A DNA stretch of 64,000 nucleotides from Actinoallomurus bryophytorum (GTDB taxonomy: Bacteria > Actinomycetota > Actinomycetes > Streptosporangiales > Streptosporangiaceae), in NCBI RefSeq assembly GCF_006716425.1, contig NZ_VFOZ01000001.1, positions 3,658,001-3,722,000 on the forward strand, in the 5' to 3' direction. A program made the position numbers and the translations under genes. Every line of letters starts with the position of its first letter. The stretch's first letter is position 1. Below the pieces are notes generated by a model. That model ran no database searches. It was not told the origin of the DNA and saw only the letters and a list, made by a program, of their open reading frames with translations. Positions 1 to 8,176 of the stretch are shown in pieces.

Positions 1-2
1 GC

Positions 3-818
3 CTCGGCGGCTGGCGGAACGAGACCACGTTCGTCCTCACCGGCACCGGCACCGACGCCAAGGCCGCGCTGGTCGAGCGGGCGGTACGCGCGGGCCTCGA
101 CGGCGACCCCGGCATCACCGACCTGCGCTTCACCCGCATCGGCATGCCGGCCGCCGACCCGGGGGACCAGATGGCGGGCTCCAGCCTGCTGCACGTCTTG
201 GTGGACGGAGAGCAGGGCAGCGCCGGACGCGCCTTCTCGGCCCTGTGCGTCGAGCTCGCGCTCTCCAGCTATCCGGGCATCTACGGCATGGGCGTGCCCA
301 GCCCCGGCGGTCCGTACGGCGCGTACTGGCCGACCCTGGTCCCGCAGGAGCTGCTCGACCACACCGTCGTCCACGCGGACGGACGGCGCGAGGCCGTGCC
401 GCCGCCTCCCGTCACCGGTCCGTACGAGGTCACGGCACCGGCCGAGACCGCGACCCAAGAGACGGAGGACACCGTTGACGGGCCGCTCGGCCGGCTCGTG
501 CAGGCCAGGTCCGGCGACAAGGGCGGCAACGCCAACGTCGGCCTGTGGGTGAGCGACCCCGCCGCCTGGCCCTGGCTCCGCGCCGCGATGACCACCGAAC
601 GGCTGCGCGAGCTGCTGCCCGAGACGGCCGGCCTCGGCATCGACCGGTACGAGCTGCCCAATCTGCGGGCGGTCAACTTCGTCGTCCGCGGCCTGCTCGA
701 CGGCGGCGCCACCGAGGCCCGCCGCTTCGACAAGCAGGCCAAGGCACTCGGCGAATGGGTGCGCGCCCGCCACGTCCCGATCCCGAAAAGGCTGCTGCCG
801 GGGTATCACCTGGAGTAA
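3..818 (+). CDS. AtuA/DUF1446-family protein, C-terminal part
   Basis: The frame is open from the window edge, so the N-terminal part lies outside. The visible 271 residues match the later half of AtuA/DUF1446 proteins, named after the acyclic-terpene utilisation protein AtuA. Landmarks are a Gly/Pro-rich segment PSPGGPYGAYWP and, from about residue 165 of the visible part, the small C-terminal domain that opens with ARSGDKGGNANVGLW, the family's most recognisable motif. Members often sit beside acyl-CoA carboxylase or acyl-CoA dehydrogenase genes, but the upstream neighbours are not visible. The exact reaction is not established for most members; a role in isoprenoid or acyl-CoA breakdown is inference. 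It ends TAA at 816-818. Nothing convincing follows up to 993 apart from a weak 34-codon frame at 885-989. Confidence 0.85.
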   Translation, partial: LGGWRNETTFVLTGTGTDAKAALVERAVRAGLDGDPGITDLRFTRIGMPAADPGDQMAGSSLLHVLVDGEQGSAGRAFSALCVELALSSYPGIYGMGVPSPGGPYGAYWPTLVPQELLDHTVVHADGRREAVPPPPVTGPYEVTAPAETATQETEDTVDGPLGRLVQARSGDKGGNANVGLWVSDPAAWPWLRAAMTTERLRELLPETAGLGIDRYELPNLRAVNFVVRGLLDGGATEARRFDKQAKALGEWVRARHVPIPKRLLPGYHLE

Positions 819-993
819 TGGACAGGCCGCTCATCACCCAGGCGTCCTTGGAACTCGGTGTGCTGCTCGCGGCCGCCGGCCCGCATGGCGCTCGCGCTGG
901 AGATCGTCGTGCTGGTCATCGTGGGATTCCTGCCACCCGACCGCATCCGCCGCGGCCTGGAACGCCGCCGACCGGACGGAGTCGGATAGGCGC

Positions 994-1680
994 TCACTCG
1001 TACGGGTCCTCCGGCGTGGAGATCTCGGCGAGGCTGGTCGCGTGCAGCTCCGGTACGCCGTCGGCGGCGAGAGTGAACGTGCCGGTGGCCGTCACCCACT
1101 GGTCGCGGGCAGGCCGGCTGCCCGACGCGCCGGTCACGCGTACGACCGAGGCGACCGCGTCCGCGGCGCAGCAGGCGATCTGGTAGCGAGCGATGCGGAA
1201 ACCCTGGGCGTCGGAGGACGGCGTCACGAAGCCGGTCAGGCGCACCGGCGTGGTCCCGAAGCTGGCGCCCCGGTGGTCGGCCGCCCGCTGGTCGAACTCC
1301 AGCAGCGTCATCGGCACCGTACGTCCGGCGGGGAGCGCGTCGAAGACCTTGCCGCCGGACGTGACGTTGACGGCCGCGCTGCGAGCGACCCCGAAGCTGC
1401 CCAGCGACGGCGGTGTGACCAGCAACAACGCCAGAACGGGTGCGAGCAGCAGCCATCCGATGCGCTCGCTGTGGTGGTGACCGTGCACGTCGACCGGCGC
1501 ATGGCGCCGCAGCGCGCGTACGACTCCGGCCAGGCCCAGGCCCGCCAGCAGAATCCCGGCGATCAGCAGCAGCGGGCCCATCCCGGCGCGGACGTACTTG
1601 GCGTACGCGCCGCCGGCCGCCAGCCGGATCATCAATGCCCCGACGAGCAGCACGGTGGTGGCTCGCGCGTCCTCGCTCAC
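994..1680 (-). CDS. TIGR03943/DUF1980 (YcgQ-like) permease-associated protein
   Basis: About 228 residues. Two hydrophobic segments lie in the first 85 residues (around LLVGALMIRLAAGG and PLLLIAGILLAGLGLAG, then LLLAPVLALLLVTP), followed by a soluble C-terminal domain with the conserved FVTP...ARYQIACCAADA stretch typical of the DUF1980/TIGR03943 family. These proteins are encoded beside YraQ/DUF318 permeases and are thought to be their partner subunit; the substrate is unknown. The gene follows the permease on the same strand. A GTG at 1680 overlaps the permease stop as GTGA, which favours that start; an ATG at 1692 is the alternative. The Cys-Cys pair may bind metal, but that is inference. 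Confidence 0.8.
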   Translation of the reverse strand: MSEDARATTVLLVGALMIRLAAGGAYAKYVRAGMGPLLLIAGILLAGLGLAGVVRALRRHAPVDVHGHHHSERIGWLLLAPVLALLLVTPPSLGSFGVARSAAVNVTSGGKVFDALPAGRTVPMTLLEFDQRAADHRGASFGTTPVRLTGFVTPSSDAQGFRIARYQIACCAADAVASVVRVTGASGSRPARDQWVTATGTFTLAADGVPELHATSLAEISTPEDPYE

Positions 1681-2675
1681 AGCAGCCACCATCCGATCAG
1701 GCCGGCCGAGGTCACCGCGACCGCGAACGTCGCGAGGGAGAACCTCCAGGCGAACCGCGGGCCGAACGTGCCCGCCTGCAGGGCGAACAGCTTCACGTCC
1801 ACCATCGGGCCGACGACCAGGAACGCCAGCCGGGCGGTCAGGGAGAACTGCTTCAGCCCGGCGGCGACGAACGCGTCCGCCTCGGAGCAGAGTGAGACGA
1901 GTACGGCCAGCACACCCAGCACGAGTACCGAGATCGGCCCGGGCCGGGCGATCGAATCCACGAGGTCGCGCGGCACGAGCGTCTGGAGCGTCGCCGCGGC
2001 CCCGGCGCCGATCACCAGAAAGCCGCCCGCCTGCAGGAAGTCGTGCTGAGCCGTGGCGAGGAACCGCGTCAGCCGCCCGCCCTCCTCATCCACCGGGAGG
2101 CGCCGCGCGGACAGCAGGTCGTCGCGCCCCCGCGCGATCCACAGCAGGCCCATCGTGATCGAGGCGACCAGGCTCGCCGACAGCCGCGCGAGCACCATCA
2201 TCGGCCGGCCGGGGAAGGCCACGGCGGTGGACACGAGGACCACGGGGTTGATCGCCGGGGCGGACAGCAGGAAGGCGAAGGCCGCCGCCGGGGTGACGCC
2301 GATCGAGACCAGCCGGGCCGCGACCGGGACCGAGCCGCACTCACACCCCGGCAGCGCCGCACCGGCCGCCGCGGCGGCCGGGACCGCGAGCACGGGGCGC
2401 CGGGGCAGCATCCGGGCGATCGCCCCCGGCGGCACGAACGCGGCGATCGCCGCGCTCACCGCGACCCCGAGCACCAGGAACGGCGTCGCCTGGATCGTGA
2501 TCGCGACGAAGATCGTGGCCCAGTTCGCCGCGGCGGGGTGGGCGAGCAGCCCGGTCAGCGCCGGCCGGAGCAGGACGGCCGCGACGATCAGTGCCGTGAC
2601 GAGCGCCAACCCGGCCTCGGGAAGCCGGCGCCGCCCGGCGGGCGGCGCGTCAGGAGAAGAGACCGGGGTGCGCAC
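1677..2675 (-). CDS. YraQ/DUF318-family permease
   Basis: About 332 residues with eight or more hydrophobic segments. The family signature is visible as GAALPGCECGSVPVAARLV in the first half and LCSEADAFVAAG in the second half, the paired Cys-containing motifs of DUF318/ArsP_1 permeases. ArsP members export organoarsenicals, but most DUF318 proteins have no known substrate. The open frame runs on far upstream antisense to the nucleotidase gene, so the start had to be chosen: GTG at 2675, or TTG at 2684, both just before the hydrophobic part begins. It is translationally coupled by a 4-bp overlap to the DUF1980 gene downstream and is divergent from the secreted nucleotidase. Confidence 0.85.
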   Translation of the reverse strand: MRTPVSSPDAPPAGRRRLPEAGLALVTALIVAAVLLRPALTGLLAHPAAANWATIFVAITIQATPFLVLGVAVSAAIAAFVPPGAIARMLPRRPVLAVPAAAAAGAALPGCECGSVPVAARLVSIGVTPAAAFAFLLSAPAINPVVLVSTAVAFPGRPMMVLARLSASLVASITMGLLWIARGRDDLLSARRLPVDEEGGRLTRFLATAQHDFLQAGGFLVIGAGAAATLQTLVPRDLVDSIARPGPISVLVLGVLAVLVSLCSEADAFVAAGLKQFSLTARLAFLVVGPMVDVKLFALQAGTFGPRFAWRFSLATFAVAVTSAGLIGWWLL

Positions 2676-2826
2676 AGGCGGCAATGTAATCGCATCAAGA
2701 AATAGCCCACAACAGGTGAAGTCACGCGATGAATACGAATTAACCCGGCGTCTTCCAGGGCGCCACACCCCCATGGGACAGTACGGCGCGTAGAGCTCCC
2801 GGCCATGCGTTCCCATGGAGGAACTC

Positions 2827-4719
2827 GTGATTCCTGCCCTGATCCGCTCCCGTGCGACCCGCGTCGGACTGATCGTCGTCGCTCTGGGCGCGGTGGCCGC
2901 CGCGCCGCTGGCCGTGACCGGAGCGCCGCCCGCCGGCGCGGTCACCATCGCCGGCGCCAACACGCTGTCGGACAAGGTCTCGGTGGACTGGGCGGGCAAG
3001 CACCATCCGCAGCGGACCACCGACGTCCACCTGCTCGCCTGGAACGACTTCCACGGCAACCTCGAGCCGGCCGCGCTGACCCAGTACGGCAAGTTCGCGG
3101 GTGGGGCGGCGTACCTGGCCAAGGCCGTGCACGACAAGCAGAAGCAGTACGGCGCGCGGCAGGCGACGCTCATGGCGGGCGACAACATCGGCGCGAGCCC
3201 CCTGGTCAACGGTCTCTTCAAGGAAGAGCCTGCGACGATCATGGCCAACCTGATGAACGTGGACTTCTCCTCGGTCGGCAACCACGAGTTCGACAAGGGC
3301 AAGGACGAGCTCGCTCGCATCCAGAACGGCGGCTGCGCGAGCACCGGCTGCACGGCCGCGCCGTACACCGTCAAGCGCCACGGCAGGCTGACGACCACGA
3401 AGACCTACCCGGGTGCGGACTTCCAGTACCTGGCCGCGAACGTCATCGACAACGCGACCAAGAAGCCGCTCTTCCCGGCGTACGGCATCAAGAGGTTCCC
3501 CTCCACCAGCGGGCGGCCGATCTCGGTCGGCTTCATCGGTGAGGTCCTCCAGTCCACCCCGACCATCGTCACTCCGAGCGGGGTCGAGGGGCTGACCTTC
3601 CAGGACGAGGCGGAGGCGGCGAACAAGGCCGCCAAGGACCTCGCCAGGAAGGGCGTGCACATCCCGGTCCTCGTCATCCACCAGGGCGGGTTCCAGACCG
3701 GGACCCCGACCGGCCCGAACGGCTGCGCGGGCAACCTGGCCGGCAGTGACATCGAGACGATCGCCAAGAAGCTCGACCCCTCGATCAAGGTGATCGTCTC
3801 CGGCCACACACACGTCGAGTACCGCTGCACGATCACGATCAACGGCGTGACCCGGCTCATCACCAGCGCGTCGTCCTTCGGCCGGATGCTCAGCGACATC
3901 AAGCTGACCGTCGACGACCGCACCGGGAACCTTGTCGCCGCCGACGCCGTCGACTCGATCGTGGAGAACGCCCTCAACACCCCGGGCACCGGTGTGGTCC
4001 GCCAGGACGACCCGAGCAAGGCCGACCCGGCGGTGGCCAAGGTGGTCCAGCAGTACGTCACGGCCTCCGCGCCGCTGGCGAACAAGGTGATCGGCAAGAT
4101 CCAGGGCGACCTCACCCGCAACCCGTCACCGTTCGGGGAGACGACGCTCGGCGATGTGATCGCGGACGCCCAGCTCGCCGCCACCTCGGCTCCGGACAAG
4201 GGCGGGGCACAGCTCGCGCTGATGAACCCCGGCGGCGTACGTGCCGACATGAAGGTCGGCGACATCTCCTCCGGCGGTGAGGCGCCCGGTGAGGTCACCT
4301 ACGGCGAGGCGTTCACCGTGCAGCCGTTCGGCAACAGCCTGGTCACCAAGACGATGACGGGAGACATGCTGAAGCGGGTGCTGGAGCAGGACTTCGTCGG
4401 GTGCGGCGGGCAGACCACCGCCAAGACCCTGCAGATCTCCTCGACGCTCAAGTACGAGGCGAACCCCTCCGCGGCGACCTGTGACGAGAAGATCGGCAAG
4501 ATCTGGGTCAACGGTGACCTGATCACCCCGGCGACCAGCCTGCGCGTGACGATGAACAACTTCCTGGCGTTCGGCGGGGACGGGTTCACGGTCTTCAACG
4601 AGGGCACCGACGCCCTCGGCGGAGCCCAGGACATCGACGCGTTCGCCGACTACTTCGGCGCCGCGGACGGCACCGGCCTCGCGGTGCCCGCGCTCAACCG
4701 GATCACCGCGGTGTCCTGA
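2827..4719 (+). CDS. Secreted 5'-nucleotidase/UshA-like bifunctional metallophosphatase
   Basis: About 630 residues. GTG at 2827 is preferred to ATG at 2815 because GGAGG at 2817-2821 lies five bases ahead of it. A basic start and a hydrophobic run ending near AGA form an N-terminal signal peptide. The calcineurin-like metallophosphatase domain shows WNDFHGNLEP, AGDNIGAS, GNHEFDKG and VSGHTHVEY, the dinuclear metal ligands. The C-terminal 5'-nucleotidase substrate domain includes NPGGVRADM and NNFLAFGGDGF. It should act outside the membrane, removing phosphate from nucleotides for nucleoside and phosphate scavenging. It stands alone, divergent from the permease pair, and is followed by a good terminator. 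Family assignment is firm; exact substrate is not. Confidence 0.93.
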   Translation: MIPALIRSRATRVGLIVVALGAVAAAPLAVTGAPPAGAVTIAGANTLSDKVSVDWAGKHHPQRTTDVHLLAWNDFHGNLEPAALTQYGKFAGGAAYLAKAVHDKQKQYGARQATLMAGDNIGASPLVNGLFKEEPATIMANLMNVDFSSVGNHEFDKGKDELARIQNGGCASTGCTAAPYTVKRHGRLTTTKTYPGADFQYLAANVIDNATKKPLFPAYGIKRFPSTSGRPISVGFIGEVLQSTPTIVTPSGVEGLTFQDEAEAANKAAKDLARKGVHIPVLVIHQGGFQTGTPTGPNGCAGNLAGSDIETIAKKLDPSIKVIVSGHTHVEYRCTITINGVTRLITSASSFGRMLSDIKLTVDDRTGNLVAADAVDSIVENALNTPGTGVVRQDDPSKADPAVAKVVQQYVTASAPLANKVIGKIQGDLTRNPSPFGETTLGDVIADAQLAATSAPDKGGAQLALMNPGGVRADMKVGDISSGGEAPGEVTYGEAFTVQPFGNSLVTKTMTGDMLKRVLEQDFVGCGGQTTAKTLQISSTLKYEANPSAATCDEKIGKIWVNGDLITPATSLRVTMNNFLAFGGDGFTVFNEGTDALGGAQDIDAFADYFGAADGTGLAVPALNRITAVS

Positions 4720-4732
4720 CCGCGCGAGAGTC

Positions 4733-4770
4733 GGGCGGCGCCTTCGTTAAGGGGTGCCGCCCTTCGCTTT
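4733..4770 (+). terminator. Intrinsic terminator of the nucleotidase gene
   Basis: Arms GGGCGGCGCC (4733-4742) and GGTGCCGCCC (4753-4762) pair over 10 bp with one G-T, loop 10 bases, followed by TTCGCTTTT. It starts 13 bases after the nucleotidase stop and lies tail-to-tail with the TetR gene. Confidence 0.8.
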
Positions 4771-5340
4771 TCAGCCGAGGATGCGCGAGACGTTCTCGCG
4801 TACGAGGGCGCGGTTCTCCATCGAGTCGTCGAGGTCGCCGCCGACCACGAGCCCGTCGCGGAGCAGGACGAGCATCGTCGCGGTGCGCTCGACGTCCGGG
4901 TGCCGTGCGGCCGTGAGCAGATCGCGCAGCACGCCACGGAACCAGGCGCGGTGGTCGGCGACGACCACGCGTACGGGATGCCGGGGATCGGGGTACTCCG
5001 CCGCGGCGTTGACGAAAGCGCATCCGCGGAACCCCGGCCCGCAGGTGAACTCCCCGATGGACTCGAACACCGAGACGACCTGGTCCGCAGGTGTGTCGCC
5101 CACCGGGACCGTCGCCGACCGGACCAGGTCGCTCTGCTCCCGCAGGTAGGCGCAGACGAGGTCGTCCTTGGACGGGAAGTGGTGGTAGAAGGTCGCCTTC
5201 GCCACGGCGGCCTCGGCGATGACCCGGTCGATGCCGACCGCATGGATGCCCTCGGCGTAGAAGAGCGCACCCGCGGCGTCCAGCACCCTCCGCCGAGCGG
5301 GACTCTCACGCCGCCGCACCACTGTGTCGATTGTGGTCAT
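4771..5340 (-). CDS. TetR-family regulator, probable repressor of ohr
   Basis: 189 residues, normal TetR length. The N-terminal helix-turn-helix spans about residues 15-60, with ALFYAEGIHAVGIDRVIAEA and AKATFYHHFPSKDDLVCAYL typical of the family. The C-terminal ligand domain carries a Cys in the segment FTCGPGFRGCAFVNAAAEYP, as in many TetR proteins of the YxaF/LmrA type. It reads away from the ohr gene across a 78-bp gap holding two copies of the same palindrome (5356-5369 and 5389-5402). This placement strongly suggests autoregulation and control of ohr. Ohr genes are usually controlled by MarR-type OhrR, so a TetR partner is less common. Whether the Cys residues sense peroxide is inference. 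Confidence 0.9.
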   Translation of the reverse strand: MTTIDTVVRRRESPARRRVLDAAGALFYAEGIHAVGIDRVIAEAAVAKATFYHHFPSKDDLVCAYLREQSDLVRSATVPVGDTPADQVVSVFESIGEFTCGPGFRGCAFVNAAAEYPDPRHPVRVVVADHRAWFRGVLRDLLTAARHPDVERTATMLVLLRDGLVVGGDLDDSMENRALVRENVSRILG

Positions 5341-5355
5341 GACGTTGACAATACC

Positions 5356-5402
5356 AGACAGATCTGTCTACCATGCGATCATCCGTACAGACAGGTCTGT
5401 CT
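5356..5402. promoter_or_regulatory. Two TetR operators between the tetR and ohr genes
   Basis: The sequence AGACAGATCTGTCT (5356-5369) is a perfect 14-bp palindrome. A second copy, AGACAGGTCTGTCT (5389-5402), keeps both half-sites and differs only in the centre. Their centres are 33 bp apart, about three helical turns, so two dimers could bind the same DNA face. Both lie in the divergent promoter region. Confidence 0.85.
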
Positions 5403-5418
5403 TCTCCAGGGAGCACGC

Positions 5419-5832
5419 ATGAGCGCCATGTACACCGCGATCGCCACCGCCTCGGGCCGTGACGGCCGTGCGGTCACGTCCGACAAGAAGCTCGACGTCA
5501 CGCTGGCCCGGCCGAAGGAGTTGGGCGGCGACGGTGCCGGCACCAACCCCGAGCAGCTGTTCGCCGCGGGTTACGCGGCCTGCTTCGCGAGCGCGCTAGC
5601 CGGCGTCGCGGCCAAGCAGGACGTCGACGTCGCGGACGCGTCGATCACCGCCGAGGTCGGGCTGGGCCCGAACGGCAAGGGCGGCTTCGCCCTCAGCGTC
5701 ACGCTCCGCGCGGAGCTCCCGGACGAGATCACCCCCGAGAAGGGCCGTGAGCTGCTCGAGGCCACGCACCAGGTCTGCCCCTACTCCAACGCCACCCGGG
5801 GCAACATCCCGGTCGAGCTCGTCATCGAGTAG
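5419..5832 (+). CDS. ohr: Organic hydroperoxide resistance protein (Ohr/OsmC family)
   Basis: 137 residues, the usual Ohr length. The two redox cysteines are Cys55 in AACFASAL and Cys120 in QVCPYSNATRGN; the latter motif separates Ohr from OsmC. The N-terminal YTAIATASGRDGRA and the GGDGAGTNPEQLFAAGYAACF block are also standard. Ohr reduces organic hydroperoxides in the cytoplasm using lipoylated proteins as electron donors. It begins ATG at 5419 after a GGGAG ribosome site and is divergent from a TetR gene with two operators in between, so induction by relief of TetR repression is likely. Its last 11 bases overlap the end of the GH3 gene tail to tail. Confidence 0.95.
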   Translation: MSAMYTAIATASGRDGRAVTSDKKLDVTLARPKELGGDGAGTNPEQLFAAGYAACFASALAGVAAKQDVDVADASITAEVGLGPNGKGGFALSVTLRAELPDEITPEKGRELLEATHQVCPYSNATRGNIPVELVIE

Positions 5833-8143
5833 CGGTGACCGTCGCGGGCACGGTGAGCACCCGGTCGGTGCCGAGCACGCGTTCGGGCCCGGTGAGCACG
5901 AACGACCCGCTCAGGGGCAGATCCTGACTCGACGACCCGACTGCCACCTCGATCGTTCCGGGCTCCACGATCCGCTGAAGATCGAGCCCGGTGAACGAGG
6001 TGCGGTCGGCGTGCACCGCGAAGCTCACCCGCGCCGCGGCGCCCGGCTCGAGGCGTACTCGTGCCCAGCCGGCCAGCCAGCGCACCGGCCGTACGACCGA
6101 GGCGACCGGGTCGGACAGGTACAACTGCACGACCTCGGTGCCGGCGCGCTCACCCAGGTTGCGCACGGTCACGGCGATCCCGACCTCGCCGTCGGTCGGC
6201 GCTGAGGCGTCCAGCTCCAGATCCTCATAGCCGAAGCTCGTCCAGGTCAGCCCGTGGCCGAACGCGAAGAGGGGTGTCGGGTCCACCGCGCTCCAGTTGG
6301 AGGAGGCGCCCGCGCGGGGCCGCAGGTAGGTGCCGGGCTGTCCGCCCGGCCCGCGCGGCACGCTCACCGGAAGCCGGCCGGAGGGCTCCAGGCGCCCCGA
6401 CAGGATCCCGGCGATGGCCGTGCCGCCCTCCTCGCCGGGAAAGAAGCCCTGCACGACGGCGGCGGCGCGGTCCGCGATGCCCGCGAGGGCGTACGGGCGG
6501 CCGGTCAGCAGCACGAGGACCGTGGGCGTCCCGGTGGCCAGCACCGCCTCGGCCAGCTCGCGCTGCCGTCCCGGAAGAGCCAGAGTCTCCGCGTCACACC
6601 CCTCGCCCGAGGTGCCGTGACCGAACATCCCCGCCCGGTCGCCGAGGGCGAGCACGCACACCTCCGCGTCGCGCGCAGCCGCGACCGCCGCCTCGATGTC
6701 GGCGTCCTCGGTGTTCAGGACACCGCCGCAGGCGGTGACCACGAGCTCGGTCCCGGGTAGCTCGGCGCCGAGCGCCTCGGCCAGCGTCGGGATCTCCACG
6801 CCGAGAGACAGGTCCGGATATCGGGCCGCCATGTGGTTGGGGAAGGTGTAGCAGCCGAGCATCGCGCGTGCGTCGCGGGCCAGCGGGCCGGTCAGCGCCA
6901 GACGCCGGGCGCGGAGCGGCAGCACGCCGTCGTTGGCCAGCAGGACGATGGACTCCTCGGCGAGCCGGCGCGCCAGCTCACGGTGCTCGGGCGGGTCGAG
7001 GTCGCCCGCCTCGGTCGGCGCGTCCCAGCCCTCGTCCAGGAGCCCGAGCTCGCACTTGAGCCTCAGGACGCGGGTGACCGACCGGTCCAGGTCCGCCTCG
7101 GGCACCGTGCCCTGCCGGACCATCTCGACGAGCGGTTCGCCAAAGCAGCGTACGGTCGGGAGCTCGATGTCCAGGCCCGCGCGGACGGCCAGTGCGGCGG
7201 CCTCACCCGGCGAACCGGCGACCGCGTGCATCTCCTGGAGGAAGTTGACCGCGAAGTAGTCCGACACCACCACGCCGGTGAAGCCCAGCTCGTCGCGGAG
7301 CAGGTCGGTCAGCAGCCGCCGGTCGGCCGACGGCGGGACCCCGTCGACGTCGGAGTAGGACGGCATCACCGAACGCGCCCCGCCCTCACGCAGCGCGAGC
7401 ACGAACGGCTCGAGGACGACGTCGGCGAACTCGCGCGGGCCGAGCGCGGACGGTGCCATGTTGCGTCCTCCGCGTGAGGCCGAGTAACCGGCGAAGTGCT
7501 TGAGCGTGGCCGCGATACCGGAACGTTCCAGGCCGCGTACGTATGCGGCACCGGTCGTGCCGACGAGGTAGGGGTCCTCGCCCATGGTCTCCTCGACCCG
7601 GCCCCAGCGGTAGTCGCGGGTGACGTCGACGACGGGCGCCAGGCCCTGGTGCACACCGGCCCGTCGCATGATCGTGCCGATCGCGCCGGACATCTCCTCG
7701 ACGAGCTCCGGGTCGAAGCTCGCCCCCCACGCCAGCGGGCAGGGGAAGATCGTCGCGGTCCAGGTCATGAAGCCGGTCAGGCACTCCTCGTGGGCGATCG
7801 CCGGGATGCCGAACCGGTTGGCGGCCGCGACCTGTGACTGGAGCTCGCGCAGGCGAGCGGCGGCGTCGGCCGGTGCCACCGGAGCCGTACCGAAGACGCG
7901 GGTGAGCTGGCCGAGCCCGGACCGGCTGAGCTCCTTCAGCGGAGGCGGCTCACCGGCGTCGTCGGGCAGCGGTGCGACCTCCTCACCCGGCTGGGCGGAG
8001 GCCGCCCAGTACGCCACGAGCTGGCCGGCCTTCTCCTCCAGCGTCATGCGCCCGATGAGATCGGCGACGCGTTCGGCCGCCGGCAGCCGCGGGTCACGCC
8101 ACAACTCGTCCACCCGCGGGGCGGGCCGGAGCGTCTCAGCCAA
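5822..8143 (-). CDS. Glycoside hydrolase family 3 (beta-glucosidase/beta-xylosidase type)
   Basis: 773 residues with no signal peptide, so probably cytoplasmic and acting on imported oligosaccharides. The GH3 N-terminal barrel shows GLAPVVDVTRDYRWGRVEET, the KHF motif at 215-217 and the nucleophile Asp295 in VVVSDYFA. The C-terminal GH3 sandwich (about residues 400-600) contains ALGDRAGMFGHGTSGEGCD, and a fibronectin-III-like domain (about 650-760) includes GTEVVQLYLSDPVASVVRPV. It lies 33 bp downstream of the LacI gene on the same strand, hence probably one transcript. The pairing with the divergent ABC/GH30 operon resembles the bxl-type xylooligosaccharide loci of streptomycetes, but beta-glucosidase activity is equally possible. 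Confidence 0.93.
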   Translation of the reverse strand: MAETLRPAPRVDELWRDPRLPAAERVADLIGRMTLEEKAGQLVAYWAASAQPGEEVAPLPDDAGEPPPLKELSRSGLGQLTRVFGTAPVAPADAAARLRELQSQVAAANRFGIPAIAHEECLTGFMTWTATIFPCPLAWGASFDPELVEEMSGAIGTIMRRAGVHQGLAPVVDVTRDYRWGRVEETMGEDPYLVGTTGAAYVRGLERSGIAATLKHFAGYSASRGGRNMAPSALGPREFADVVLEPFVLALREGGARSVMPSYSDVDGVPPSADRRLLTDLLRDELGFTGVVVSDYFAVNFLQEMHAVAGSPGEAAALAVRAGLDIELPTVRCFGEPLVEMVRQGTVPEADLDRSVTRVLRLKCELGLLDEGWDAPTEAGDLDPPEHRELARRLAEESIVLLANDGVLPLRARRLALTGPLARDARAMLGCYTFPNHMAARYPDLSLGVEIPTLAEALGAELPGTELVVTACGGVLNTEDADIEAAVAAARDAEVCVLALGDRAGMFGHGTSGEGCDAETLALPGRQRELAEAVLATGTPTVLVLLTGRPYALAGIADRAAAVVQGFFPGEEGGTAIAGILSGRLEPSGRLPVSVPRGPGGQPGTYLRPRAGASSNWSAVDPTPLFAFGHGLTWTSFGYEDLELDASAPTDGEVGIAVTVRNLGERAGTEVVQLYLSDPVASVVRPVRWLAGWARVRLEPGAAARVSFAVHADRTSFTGLDLQRIVEPGTIEVAVGSSSQDLPLSGSFVLTGPERVLGTDRVLTVPATVTATR

Positions 8144-8176
8144 GGTCGGCCTCCTCGATCGATGCGTTGACGACGG

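Noticed and set aside
885-989. 34-codon frame (MALALEIVVLVIVG...) with a hydrophobic start, between the AtuA gene and the DUF1980 gene
   Set aside because: No ribosome site, too short to judge, and lies on the strand opposite the DUF1980 gene end; could be chance in GC-rich DNA.
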